Assembly: GCA_964195335.1 (NCBI GenBank)
Contig: CAXMPC010000045.1
Span: 1-44,515, forward strand
Source: QNFN01 sp964195335
GTDB lineage: Bacteria > Pseudomonadota > Gammaproteobacteria > QNFN01
Length of the DNA stretch: 44,515 nucleotides
Reading direction: 5' to 3'
The notes beneath the pieces were generated by a model. The model was given only the letters and a program-made list of their open reading frames with translations, was not told the DNA's origin and ran no database searches. Below, piece after piece: positions 25,153 to 34,142 of this stretch; within the stretch, counting starts at the first letter, position 1; each line of letters begins with the position of its first letter. The position numbers were made by a program, and so were the translations under genes.

Positions 25153-26339
25153 AGGGGGTCACACTCCTCGGTGCGACCGGCTCGATCGGTACCAGCACGC
25201 TCGACGTGCTCGCCCGTCACCCTGATCGTTACCGGGTCGAGGCCCTGACCGCTCATCGCGACGTCACCGGTATGACGGCGCTCTGTAACCGCTTTCGGCC
25301 ACGTTACGCGGTGATGGCCGACTCCGGGGCCGCGAGTGCACTCGCCACGGCGCTGTCGGCGTCCGGCTGCCAGAGCAAGGTGCTGGCCGGAGTGGAGGGC
25401 CTTGAGCAGGTCGCCAGCCTCGATCAGGCCGAGATCGTCGTCGCCGCCATCGTCGGCGCAGCCGGTCTGATGCCGGCCCTGGCCGCCGCCCGTTCCGGCA
25501 AGCGCATCCTGCTGGCCAACAAGGAGGCGTTGGTGATGTCGGGGCGCCTGTTCATCGACGAGGTGCAGGCCGGTGGCGCGGAGTTGTTGCCGGTCGACAG
25601 CGAGCACAACGCCATTTTCCAGTGCCTGCCGGCCGGCTTCCGCCGTGGTCTCGACGGTACCGGCGTCGCCCACGTCCTGCTGACCGCATCCGGGGGACCG
25701 TTTCTCGAGACCCCGCTCGAAGTGCTTGCCAGCGTGACTCCCGACCAGGCCTGTGCCCACCCGAACTGGGAGATGGGGCGCAAGATATCGGTCGACTCGG
25801 CGACGATGATGAACAAGGGACTCGAGGTGATCGAGGCGTGCTGGCTGTTCGGGCTGCCACCGGAGCGGATCGAGGTGGTGATCCACCCGCAGAGCCTGGT
25901 GCACTCGATGGTGCAGTACAGTGACGGTTCTTTGCTGGCCGAACTCGGTCGGCCGGACATGCGTACCGCGATCGCCCACGCCCTGGCCTGGCCAGAGCGG
26001 ATTGACTCGGGGGTGGCCGCGCTGGACGTGGCGGCGCTCGGTCAGCTCGCGTTCAGTGAGCCGTCGTTGACCCGTTTCCCCTGCCTGGACCTGGCCTACC
26101 GGGCGGCACGTAGCGGCGGTGGAGCCCCGACCGTGCTCAACGCTGCCAACGAAATCGCCGTAGCCGCGTTCCTTGATGGCACGCTGCCATTTTCGGCCAT
26201 TGCCAGGGTCATCGAGATCAGCCTCGAGCGCTGCCCGGCGGGCACTCCGGAATCTATCGAGTCGATTCTCGCGCTCGATGGCGAAGCGCGACGACTAGCC
26301 ACCGAGGCCTGTTCCGGCTTCTCTGGAGGGAGCCGATGA
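25149..26339 (+). CDS. dxr: 1-deoxy-D-xylulose 5-phosphate reductoisomerase
   Basis: A 396-residue NADPH-dependent enzyme making 2-C-methyl-D-erythritol 4-phosphate, the second step of the MEP isoprenoid pathway. The nucleotide-binding GATGSIG is at residues 8-14. Further hallmarks are LLANKEALVMSG, the metal-binding LLPVDSEHNAIFQCL, ISVDSATMMNKGLEVIEACW and VVIHPQSLVHSMVQYSDGS. The GTG at 25149 forms a GTGA overlap with the cdsA stop. The order uppS-cdsA-dxr is the Pseudomonas-type arrangement; E. coli has dxr before uppS. Confidence 0.97.
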   Translation: MKGVTLLGATGSIGTSTLDVLARHPDRYRVEALTAHRDVTGMTALCNRFRPRYAVMADSGAASALATALSASGCQSKVLAGVEGLEQVASLDQAEIVVAAIVGAAGLMPALAAARSGKRILLANKEALVMSGRLFIDEVQAGGAELLPVDSEHNAIFQCLPAGFRRGLDGTGVAHVLLTASGGPFLETPLEVLASVTPDQACAHPNWEMGRKISVDSATMMNKGLEVIEACWLFGLPPERIEVVIHPQSLVHSMVQYSDGSLLAELGRPDMRTAIAHALAWPERIDSGVAALDVAALGQLAFSEPSLTRFPCLDLAYRAARSGGGAPTVLNAANEIAVAAFLDGTLPFSAIARVIEISLERCPAGTPESIESILALDGEARRLATEACSGFSGGSR

Positions 26340-27706
26340 CCGGCGTCATCTCATCTGCCATCGCTTTCCTGGTCGCGATCGGGCTGCTGATCAGCGTCCA
26401 TGAGTTCGGCCATTTCTGGGTCGCACGCAGGCTCGGGGTCAAGGTGCTGCGCTTTTCTGTCGGATTCGGCAAGCCGCTGTGGTCACGGCGGGCCGGCGCC
26501 GACCAGACCGAGTACGTGATCGCGGCGATCCCGCTCGGTGGTTACGTCAAGATGGTCGACGAGCGCGAGGGCGAGGTGGCCGAGGCCGACCTGCCGCGCA
26601 GTTTCAACCGCCAGCGGCTCGCCGTGCGCAGCGCCATTGTCGCCGCCGGGCCGCTGTTCAACCTGGTTTTCGCGGTGCTCGCCTACTGGGCCCTGTTCGT
26701 CATCGGCGTCGATGGATTGCGTCCGGTGATCGGTGCGGTCGCCCCGGAGTCGGTTGCAGCCGTGAGCGGCCTGCGCGACGGTGACGAGATCACCGCCGTC
26801 GAGGGCCGGGCCACGGCCACCTGGGAGGCGGCCTCATTCGCCCTGATGGACGCCCTGGTCAGTGGCGACGAGACCGAACTGACGGTGCGCGACGCGGGTG
26901 GCCGTGAGACACGCCTGGTGTTGCGCACGACCGATGGTCACCGTTACCTGGATGGCGGGGCGCTTCTGGACAACCTCGGCCTGCGCCCGTGGCAGCCGTC
27001 GGTGCCGGCGGTGATCAATGCGGTACTGCCAGGTGGCGCCGCTGAACGTGCCGGTCTTCAGGCAGGCGATCGGGTGGTCGCAGCCGGGGATGATCCGATT
27101 ACGGATTGGCGTGCCTGGGTCGACTTCGTCCGTGCCCGACCCGGGGTCACCTTCGAGATCGAGGTGGAGCGGGGTGGTGGACGGCTGCGTCTGGAACTGA
27201 CACCGGAGACGGTTGCGACCGAGGACGGTGGCTCACGTGGCCGCATCGGGGCCCAGGCCCGGTTGCCCGACGACCTGTTCACCGGCATGCGAGCCGTGCA
27301 CCGCTACGGCCCGGTTGAGGCCCTCGGCGAGGCGACGCGCAAGAGCTGGAATATGGCCACCCTGATGCTGACCATGCTCGGCAAAATGGTGGTCGGCGAA
27401 GCCTCTCTGGACAACATCAGCGGGCCGATCACCATTGCCGAATACGCTGGGCGCACGGCCAGTATCGGCCTGACGCCGTTCCTGTCGTTCCTGGCGCTGA
27501 TCAGCATCAGCCTCGGTGTCCTCAACCTGCTGCCGATCCCGCTGCTGGATGGCGGGCACCTGATGTATTACCTTATCGAGCTCGTCAAGGGGAGTCCCGT
27601 CTCGGAGGCCTTTGAGGCCACCGCGCAGCGGGTAGGCATTGCCATACTGCTGATGCTGATGGGCCTGGCCTTTTACAATGACCTGGCCCGCTTGCTCGGT
27701 GGCTGA
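26336..27706 (+). CDS. rseP: RIP metalloprotease RseP (site-2 protease)
   Basis: A 456-residue inner-membrane zinc protease that cleaves anti-sigma factors within the membrane during envelope stress and clears signal peptides. The zinc motif is His22-Glu23-x-x-His26 in SVHEFGHFWVARRLGVK. The third ligand, Asp405, lies in LNLLPIPLLDGGHLMYYL. Two periplasmic PDZ domains lie roughly at 115-190 and 205-290. Four membrane segments are expected. It overlaps dxr by four bases and lies 73 bases upstream of bamA, whose product it helps protect functionally. Confidence 0.97.
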   Translation: MTGVISSAIAFLVAIGLLISVHEFGHFWVARRLGVKVLRFSVGFGKPLWSRRAGADQTEYVIAAIPLGGYVKMVDEREGEVAEADLPRSFNRQRLAVRSAIVAAGPLFNLVFAVLAYWALFVIGVDGLRPVIGAVAPESVAAVSGLRDGDEITAVEGRATATWEAASFALMDALVSGDETELTVRDAGGRETRLVLRTTDGHRYLDGGALLDNLGLRPWQPSVPAVINAVLPGGAAERAGLQAGDRVVAAGDDPITDWRAWVDFVRARPGVTFEIEVERGGGRLRLELTPETVATEDGGSRGRIGAQARLPDDLFTGMRAVHRYGPVEALGEATRKSWNMATLMLTMLGKMVVGEASLDNISGPITIAEYAGRTASIGLTPFLSFLALISISLGVLNLLPIPLLDGGHLMYYLIELVKGSPVSEAFEATAQRVGIAILLMLMGLAFYNDLARLLGG

Positions 27707-27779
27707 ATTAGGTCGCGGCGAGAGAGGCGCGAGAGCGTCTGACGCGAACAAGAACCTGAATCCTGGGGGGGGAGTGAAA

Positions 27780-30068
27780 ATGGGACCGCTGCGTAATGCG
27801 CTGCTGCTGGCCGGACTGCTGCTGATTGGGGTCGTGCAGGCGGCCGAGCCGTTCACTGTCAGCGATATCCGTGCCGAGGGGCTGCAGCGAATCTCCGCCG
27901 GAACGCTGTTCAACTACCTGCCGATCAAGGTCGGTGACCGGTTCGACGATGTCCGCAGCGCCGAGGCGCTCAAGGCACTGTTCCGTACCGGTTTTTTCGA
28001 TGATGTCAGGTTCGAGCGCGATGACGACGTCCTGATCGTTTTGGTCGATGAGCGACCGGCGATCGCCGAGATCAAGTTCACTGGCAACAAGGACATCGAG
28101 ACCGAGCAACTCGAGGAGGGGCTGCGCGGGATCGGCCTGACCGAAGGTCAGGTGTTCAACAACTCCCTGCTCGAGCGCATCAAGCAGGAATTGACCCAAC
28201 TCTACTTCGCCCGTGGCAAGTACGGGGTCGATATCCAGTCCACGGTCACTCCGCTCGAGCGCAACCGCGTCGCGCTGGAGATCGACATCAGCGAAGGCCA
28301 GGTGGCGAAGATCCGCCAGATCAGGGTCATCGGCAACGAGGACTTCGAGGAGGAGGACCTGATCGACCTGTTCCAGTTGAGCACACCGTCGATCTTCTCT
28401 TTCTTCAGCGATACCGACCAGTACTCCAAGCAGAAGCTGGCTGCCGATATCGAGTTGCTGCGCTCGTTCTACCTCAACCGTGGCTACCTGCGGTTCAAGA
28501 TCAACTCCACCCAGGTCTCGATCTCGCCCGATCGACGTGACGTCTACATCACCGTCAACCTGACCGAGGGCGAGCCCTACACCGTAAGCGAGGTCAACCT
28601 CGCCGGGGAACTCGTGTTGGCGGATGACCAGTTGACGCCGCTGGTGCTGTTGCGGCCCGGGGTGACCTTCTCGCGCCAGTTGGCTACGGCCACTGGCGAA
28701 TCGCTGTCGCGGCGCCTGGGTGATGAGGGTTTCGCCTTCGCCAATGTCAACACCGTGCCGGAGATCGACGACGAGGCCAAGCAGGTGGCGGTCACCTTCT
28801 TTGTCGACCCGGGACGGCGGGTCTACGTCCGCCGCATCAACATGCACGGCAACAACTCCACCCGTGATGAGGTGCTGCGGCGCGAAATGCGGCAGATGGA
28901 GAGCGCCTGGTTCTCGACCTCGAAGGTCAACCGTTCGCGAACCCGCCTGCAACAGCTCGGCTACTTCGAGGAGGTGACGGTCGAGACACCGGCGGTGTCC
29001 GGTTCACCGGACGAGGTCGATCTAGAGTTCCAGGTCAAGGAGCGCGCCGCCGGTAACATCTCGGTCGGCGTAGGTTTCTCTCAGACCCAGGGTGTCATCC
29101 TCAACGCCAGCATCAGCCAGGACAACTTCTTCGGTTCAGGCAAGAAGGTCAGCATCGGCTTCGACACCAGCAAGGCGAACACGCGCTATGTCTACAATTA
29201 CCTCAATCCCTACTACACCGTGGACGGGATCAGTCGCGGTTTCGGGCTGTTCTTTCGCAAGACCGACGCCCAGGAACTCAACATCACCAATGCCAACGTC
29301 GACACCTATGGTGGCAATGTCACGTTCGGCATGCCACTGAGCGAGAACAATCGCCTCCGCTTTACCGGCGAGTACAAGAACACCGACCTGACGCTGGGTA
29401 GCAACCCGCGTACCGACCTGATCGCCTTCGTCGAGGCCAACGGCAACAACTACGACACCCTGACGGTAGCTACGGCCTGGTCGGACGACACGCGTGACCA
29501 GGCGATCTTCCCGACCCGCGGTGGCACCCAGCGGTTGTTCGCTGAACTTGCCCTGCCGGTATTCGACCTGACCTACTACACGGCCGGCTACGAGCACACC
29601 CGCTACTGGCCCTTGAGTAAGGCCCTGACGGTGAAGGCGGACGGCAAGATAAGCTACGGTGACGGTTACGGCGACACTGAAGTGCTGCCACCGTTCGAGA
29701 AGTTCTTCGCCGGTGGCCTCAACTGCGTTCGCGGCTTCGAGGAGAACAGCCTCGGTCCGCGTGACCCGAATACCGGCGATCCGCTGGGCGGCAACATGCG
29801 TTTCTGTGCCCGTGGCGAGGTGTTGACGCCGCTGTCCTTCGGTGACATCAAGTCGGTTAGACTGGCCGGGTTCTTCGATATCGGCAACGTTTTCGATACA
29901 ATGCTGGCAGAGAAATTCGAGTTCGAAGAGCTGCGCTACTCCGTCGGTGTAGGAGTAACATGGCTGTCGCCGATCGGACCACTGACCTTCAGCTACGCAT
30001 TTCCGCTCAACGACAAGGCTGGCGACGAGACCCAGAGCTTCCAGTTCCAGCTCGGCGGTAACTTCTGA
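27780..30068 (+). CDS. bamA: Outer membrane protein assembly factor BamA
   Basis: A 762-residue precursor of the central outer-membrane beta-barrel insertase. The signal peptide is residues 1-21, with a hydrophobic core (LLLAGLLLIGVV) and a VQA-AE cleavage site. Five POTRA domains follow up to about residue 420, then a 16-strand barrel. The loop motif VRGFEENSLGPRD near 650 matches the conserved VRGF lock region, and the protein ends in aromatic Phe as outer-membrane barrels do. The ATG at 27780 is chosen for its strong upstream G-rich ribosome binding site and the signal peptide; an in-frame GTG two codons earlier is possible. Confidence 0.96.
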   Translation: MGPLRNALLLAGLLLIGVVQAAEPFTVSDIRAEGLQRISAGTLFNYLPIKVGDRFDDVRSAEALKALFRTGFFDDVRFERDDDVLIVLVDERPAIAEIKFTGNKDIETEQLEEGLRGIGLTEGQVFNNSLLERIKQELTQLYFARGKYGVDIQSTVTPLERNRVALEIDISEGQVAKIRQIRVIGNEDFEEEDLIDLFQLSTPSIFSFFSDTDQYSKQKLAADIELLRSFYLNRGYLRFKINSTQVSISPDRRDVYITVNLTEGEPYTVSEVNLAGELVLADDQLTPLVLLRPGVTFSRQLATATGESLSRRLGDEGFAFANVNTVPEIDDEAKQVAVTFFVDPGRRVYVRRINMHGNNSTRDEVLRREMRQMESAWFSTSKVNRSRTRLQQLGYFEEVTVETPAVSGSPDEVDLEFQVKERAAGNISVGVGFSQTQGVILNASISQDNFFGSGKKVSIGFDTSKANTRYVYNYLNPYYTVDGISRGFGLFFRKTDAQELNITNANVDTYGGNVTFGMPLSENNRLRFTGEYKNTDLTLGSNPRTDLIAFVEANGNNYDTLTVATAWSDDTRDQAIFPTRGGTQRLFAELALPVFDLTYYTAGYEHTRYWPLSKALTVKADGKISYGDGYGDTEVLPPFEKFFAGGLNCVRGFEENSLGPRDPNTGDPLGGNMRFCARGEVLTPLSFGDIKSVRLAGFFDIGNVFDTMLAEKFEFEELRYSVGVGVTWLSPIGPLTFSYAFPLNDKAGDETQSFQFQLGGNF

Positions 30069-30086
30069 ATCACGTGAGGGACCATC

Positions 30087-30611
30087 TTGAAATCGCGTAA
30101 CCTGCTTTTTTTCCTGCTTTTTTCCGCCTCCCTGATGGCGGCTGGCACCACTTCGGCCGAACTCCGCATCGGCTTTGTCAACGCCTCCAAGCTGCTGGAG
30201 GAAGCTCCCCAGGCCTCGGCGGCACGCGACAACCTGCAACAGGAGTTCGCGCCGCGCGATCGTGAACTGGTCGCGATGACCAAGGAGATCAAGGCGCTCG
30301 AGGAGAAGCTCGCACGCGATTCCGCGGTGATGAACGAAACCCAGCAACGTGATCTCGAGCGCGACATTCTCAATCGTAAGCGTGACCTCAAGCGCAGCCA
30401 GGACGTATTCCGCGAGGATTTCAACCTGCGTCGCAACGAGGAACTCGGCAAGCTCCAGCGGCTCGTGGTGGAGACCATCCGCACCGTGTCCAAGGAAGAG
30501 AAGTACGACCTGATGCTGACCGACGGCGTGCTTTACGCCAGCGATCAGGTCGACATCACCGACCAGGTCCTGGTGCGACTCAAGGACCAGGGCGGCAGCG
30601 GCAAGCGTTGA
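30087..30611 (+). CDS. skp: Periplasmic chaperone Skp (OmpH family)
   Basis: A 174-residue precursor of the trimeric periplasmic holdase that carries unfolded outer-membrane proteins to BamA. The signal peptide covers about residues 1-24 (LLFFLLFSASLMAAG, cleavage after TSA). The mature protein starts with the family strand ELRIGFVNASKLLEEAPQA and continues as long charged coiled-coil helices between about 50 and 125. The start is TTG at 30087, five bases after GAGGGA; no ATG or GTG gives a complete signal peptide. It lies 18 bases after bamA. Confidence 0.92.
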   Translation: MKSRNLLFFLLFSASLMAAGTTSAELRIGFVNASKLLEEAPQASAARDNLQQEFAPRDRELVAMTKEIKALEEKLARDSAVMNETQQRDLERDILNRKRDLKRSQDVFREDFNLRRNEELGKLQRLVVETIRTVSKEEKYDLMLTDGVLYASDQVDITDQVLVRLKDQGGSGKR

Positions 30612-30660
30612 TCGGGTCGCCGCTCCCGGCATACTGGAGCGCACTCGCGAGGACGCGGGC

Positions 30661-31686
30661 ATGAGCCTCTCCTACCGCCTGGCAGAACTGGCCGCTGCAC
30701 ACGGCCTGGAATTGCGCGGTGACGGTGAGCGTGTCATCGACCGCATCGCGCCCCTGGATCATGCCGGTCCCGAGGCGATCAGCTTTCTCGCCGACAGCAA
30801 GCACCGGCCATTTCTCACCGACACCCGTGCCGGGGCCGTGATCGTCAAGCCGGCCGATGCCGACGCCTGCCCGGTCGACGCGCTGGTAAGCGACAACCCA
30901 TACGCCAGCTATGCTCGCATCGCGCAGCAGATCTACCCCGCATCCAGGCCCGATCCCGGCGTGCACCCGAGCGCGGTGGTGGGTGACGGCTGCCGTCTCG
31001 GCGACGGGGTCAGCATCGGCCCGCTGGTGGTGCTGGGCGAGGGCTGCGACATCGGCACTGGCACCATCATAGGTGCTGGCTGCATCCTCGGTGACGGTGT
31101 CGTGGTGGGCGCCGACTCGCGGCTGGTCGCCAGCGTCACTCTCTACGACCGGGTTCGTGTCGGCGCCCGGGCCCTGCTGCTACCTGGCGCGGTGATCGGC
31201 GGTGACGGTTTCGGTTTCGCCAACGAGAACGGCGCCTGGATACGTATTCCCCAGGTCGGCAGCGTGGTGCTGGGCGACGACGTCGAGGTCGGCGCCAATA
31301 CCACCATCGACCGTGGCGCGCTCGAGGACACGGTGATCGGTAACGGGGTCAAGCTCGACAACCTGATCATGGTCGCGCACAACGTGCGCATCGGCGAGCA
31401 CACCGCCCTGGCCGGCTGCGCCGGCGTGGCCGGCAGTGCCGTGATCGGCGCCCGTTGCACCATCGGCGGTGGCTCGCGGGTCACAGGCCATGTCGAACTC
31501 GCCGACGATGTCCACATCTCCGGCAACTCGGGGGTCAGCCGCAGCATTGACACTCCTGGCGTCTACTCCTCGGGCATGCCGCTGATGGAGAATCGCGAGT
31601 GGCGTAAGAATGCTGTTCGACTAAGGCAACTCGACGACCTGGCCCGGCGTCTCAAGGCGCTCGAACGGAAACTGGAACAAGACTGA
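30661..31686 (+). CDS. lpxD: UDP-3-O-(3-hydroxyacyl)glucosamine N-acyltransferase
   Basis: A 341-residue enzyme that adds the second 3-hydroxyacyl chain in lipid A synthesis. The N-terminal uridine-binding domain (about 1-100) precedes a left-handed beta helix built of hexapeptide repeats (about 105-300) and a C-terminal helix. The catalytic histidine is His240 in NLIMVAHNVRIGEHTALAG, matching His239 of E. coli. GGDGFGFANENGAW is also a family mark. It sits between skp and fabZ in the classic order. Confidence 0.97.
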   Translation: MSLSYRLAELAAAHGLELRGDGERVIDRIAPLDHAGPEAISFLADSKHRPFLTDTRAGAVIVKPADADACPVDALVSDNPYASYARIAQQIYPASRPDPGVHPSAVVGDGCRLGDGVSIGPLVVLGEGCDIGTGTIIGAGCILGDGVVVGADSRLVASVTLYDRVRVGARALLLPGAVIGGDGFGFANENGAWIRIPQVGSVVLGDDVEVGANTTIDRGALEDTVIGNGVKLDNLIMVAHNVRIGEHTALAGCAGVAGSAVIGARCTIGGGSRVTGHVELADDVHISGNSGVSRSIDTPGVYSSGMPLMENREWRKNAVRLRQLDDLARRLKALERKLEQD

Positions 31687-31723
31687 TCCGCGACTCGCGT
31701 CGCGGAGATCTGAGGAAATCGAA

Positions 31724-32182
31724 GTGAGCAACGCCCCAGATATGGACGTGTACGAGGTGATGAAACACCTCCCGCACCGTTACCCATTCTTGTTGATCGA
31801 CCGCGTGCTCGAGTGCGTCCCGGGGCAGTCGGTGGTGGCGATCAAGAACGTCACCATCAACGAGCCGTTCTTTCCCGGCCACTTCCCGCAGCGGCCGGTC
31901 ATGCCCGGGGTCATGATCATGGAGGCGATGGCGCAGGCCTCAGGCATGCTCGCCTACCGCACCGACCCGACACTGGAAGAACCCGGCAGCCTCTACTTCT
32001 TCGTCGGCATGGACAAGGTACGCTTCAAACGCCAGGTTGAGCCCGGCGACCAGCTGCGTTTCGAGGTGGACCTGGTGCGCACCAAGCGCAGCATATGGAT
32101 GTTTTCCGGCAAGGCGTTGGTCGACGGCCGGGTCGCGGCCACTGGTGACCTGATGATGACGGTACGGGTGGTCGACGCGTGA
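31724..32182 (+). CDS. fabZ: (3R)-hydroxyacyl-ACP dehydratase FabZ
   Basis: A 152-residue hot-dog-fold dehydratase of type II fatty acid synthesis. The catalytic pair is His53 in EPFFPGHFPQRPVMPG and Glu67 in VMIMEAMAQASGML. The HLPHRYPFLLIDRV segment near the start is diagnostic. The start is GTG at 31724, the position that aligns with homologues, preceded by TGAGGAAA. FabZ competes with LpxA and LpxD for 3-hydroxyacyl-ACP, and it overlaps lpxA by four bases (GTGA). Confidence 0.97.
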   Translation: MSNAPDMDVYEVMKHLPHRYPFLLIDRVLECVPGQSVVAIKNVTINEPFFPGHFPQRPVMPGVMIMEAMAQASGMLAYRTDPTLEEPGSLYFFVGMDKVRFKRQVEPGDQLRFEVDLVRTKRSIWMFSGKALVDGRVAATGDLMMTVRVVDA

Positions 32183-32949
32183 TCGATCCGCGCGCCATCG
32201 TCGATCCCTCCGCGCGACTCGCCGATGACGTCAGCGTCGGGCCGTTCACCATCATCGGTGCCGACGTCGAGATCGGTGCTGGCACGACGGTCGGCCCGAA
32301 CGTCATGATCAGCGGGCCGTGCACCATCGGCGAGGGCAACCGTATCCACCCGTTCGCCTCGCTCGGTGATGCGCCCCAGGACATGAAGTACGCCGGCGAG
32401 CCGACCCGGCTCGAGATCGGTGACCGCAACGTCATCCGCGAGTACGTCACCATCAACCGCGGCACGCCGGCCGACCGCGCGCTGACCACCGTCGGCAACG
32501 ACAACCTGTTGATGGCTTACTGCCACATCGCCCACGATTGCGTCATCGCCGATCACACGGTGTTCGCCAACGGGGCCTCCCTGGGAGGTCACGTGCAGAT
32601 CGGCGACTACGCCATCCTCGGTGGCTTCGCCATGATCCACCAGTTCTGCCAGGTCGGTGCCCACAGCTTCTGTGCCATGGGCAGCGCCGTGAGCAAGGAC
32701 GTCCTGCCCTATGTCCTGGTCTCTGGGCACCCGGCACACCCGCATGGCATCAACGCCCGCGGCCTTGCCCGGCGTCCAGGGTTCACGCCAGAGCGCATCA
32801 AGCGTATCCGGGGACACTACAAGCTGATGTTCCGTGCCGGGCTGAAGCTCGAGGAGGCAGTGGAGCGGCTCGAAGGTGTGAGCGGCGACCAGGATGCCGC
32901 CTATATCGCGGCGTTCGTGCGCCGTTCACGCCGCAGCATCCTGCGCTGA
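32179..32949 (+). CDS. lpxA: UDP-N-acetylglucosamine O-acyltransferase LpxA
   Basis: A 256-residue trimeric left-handed beta-helix enzyme that starts lipid A synthesis by adding a 3-hydroxyacyl chain to UDP-GlcNAc. Catalytic His119 lies in AYCHIAHDCVIADHTVFANG (E. coli His125). His154 in MIHQFCQVGAHSFCAMGS matches E. coli His160. With this constant offset of six, residue 167 at the E. coli Gly173 acyl ruler position is Met, which by analogy predicts preference for shorter (C10) chains. The start is GTG at 32179, overlapping the fabZ stop. Length is near normal (262 in E. coli). Confidence 0.97.
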   Translation: MIDPRAIVDPSARLADDVSVGPFTIIGADVEIGAGTTVGPNVMISGPCTIGEGNRIHPFASLGDAPQDMKYAGEPTRLEIGDRNVIREYVTINRGTPADRALTTVGNDNLLMAYCHIAHDCVIADHTVFANGASLGGHVQIGDYAILGGFAMIHQFCQVGAHSFCAMGSAVSKDVLPYVLVSGHPAHPHGINARGLARRPGFTPERIKRIRGHYKLMFRAGLKLEEAVERLEGVSGDQDAAYIAAFVRRSRRSILR

Positions 32950-32954
32950 GACCG

Positions 32955-34142
32955 GTGGCGGAGACGCCACAGCCCATCGGCAGAGGCGCGGCCAGGCGGC
33001 CTCTGCGAATCGCGCTGGTCGCTGGTGAGAGTTCTGGTGACCTGCTCGGCGCCGGCCTGATCCGGGCCTTGACGGAACTCCGCCCCGGCAGCACCTTCGA
33101 AGGCATCGGCGGACCGTTGATGGAGGCCGCCGGTTGCACCATCCACTGGCCGGCGGAACGGCTGGCGGCGTTTGGCCTCGCCGACGTCCTCGCCCATCTG
33201 CCTGACGGCTTGCGCATTCGCGCGGCACTGGCCCGGCAACTGCTCGCCGATCCCCCGGACGCCTTTGTCGGCATCGATGCCCCGGCCTTCAACCTTGGAC
33301 TCGAGATCCGCCTGCGGCGTGCCGGCATACCGACCGTTCACTACGTCAGCCCGACGGTCTGGGCCTGGCGCCGGTACCGGCTGCGCACACTACGCCGCGG
33401 CGCCGACTTGCTGCTGACGCTGTTTCCGTTCGAGGCTGATTTCTGCAATGCCAACGGAATGCCAGCGACCTTCGTCGGCCACCCTTTGGCCGAGGCGATA
33501 CCACCCGAGGTCGACCGTGGCGCGGCCCGCGACAAGCTCGGCCTGAGCGGGAATGCGGACGTGGTGGCGCTGCTCCCGGGCAGCCGCCGCGGCGAGGTGC
33601 GCCATCTCGCCGCGCCGTTCCTCGCGGCGGCGGCCTGGCTCACCGATCGTCGTCCAGGCACCCGCTTTGTCCTCCCGGCCGCCACCCCGAAACTGCGCAT
33701 GGTCCTGGAGCAGGCCGCCGCCGCCCATCCCGGCCTCGACCTGCAACTGCTCGATGGCCAGGCCCGGACGGCGATGGCCGCGGCCGACGCGCTGCTGGTG
33801 GCCTCCGGCACCGCGACTCTCGAAGGACTGCTGCACCGACGACCGATGGTGGTCGCCTACAAGGTGGCACCGCTGACGTACTATGCCATGCGTCCCTTCT
33901 ATCGACTCGCCAACTTCGCGCTGCCGAACCTGCTCTGTGACGAGGCCGTGGTGCCCGAATTCCTGCAGGACGCGGTCCAACCCCAGAGGCTCGGGGCGGA
34001 ACTGCTGGCCCTGCTCGAGCAACCGTCACGTGCCGCGGCGCAGGTGACCCGCTTCGCCACCGTCCACGATCAGTTACGCCAGGGCGCAGATCACGTCGCA
34101 GCCGCCGCCGTGGCAACACTGGCCGACCGGCGTCGTGACTGA
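32955..34142 (+). CDS. lpxB: Lipid-A-disaccharide synthase LpxB
   Basis: A 395-residue GT-B type glycosyltransferase of family GT19 that joins UDP-diacylglucosamine and lipid X. The N-terminal signature RIALVAGESSGDLLGAGLI begins at about residue 17. VHYVSPTVWAWRRYR, ATFVGHPLAE, LLPGSRRGEVRHL and LLVASGTATLEGLLHRRPMV follow in the expected order. The GTG at 32955, six bases after the lpxA stop, is the only sensible start; upstream sequence in the frame lies inside lpxA. The end overlaps rnhB by eight bases. Confidence 0.95.
   Translation: MAETPQPIGRGAARRPLRIALVAGESSGDLLGAGLIRALTELRPGSTFEGIGGPLMEAAGCTIHWPAERLAAFGLADVLAHLPDGLRIRAALARQLLADPPDAFVGIDAPAFNLGLEIRLRRAGIPTVHYVSPTVWAWRRYRLRTLRRGADLLLTLFPFEADFCNANGMPATFVGHPLAEAIPPEVDRGAARDKLGLSGNADVVALLPGSRRGEVRHLAAPFLAAAAWLTDRRPGTRFVLPAATPKLRMVLEQAAAAHPGLDLQLLDGQARTAMAAADALLVASGTATLEGLLHRRPMVVAYKVAPLTYYAMRPFYRLANFALPNLLCDEAVVPEFLQDAVQPQRLGAELLALLEQPSRAAAQVTRFATVHDQLRQGADHVAAAAVATLADRRRD

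Noticed and set aside
27704..27742. Possible sigma-E promoter upstream of bamA (TCTGA at 27738-27742)
   Set aside because: The -10-like TCTGA is present, but no GGAACTT-like -35 lies about 16 bases upstream; the nearest similar stretch is far too distant.
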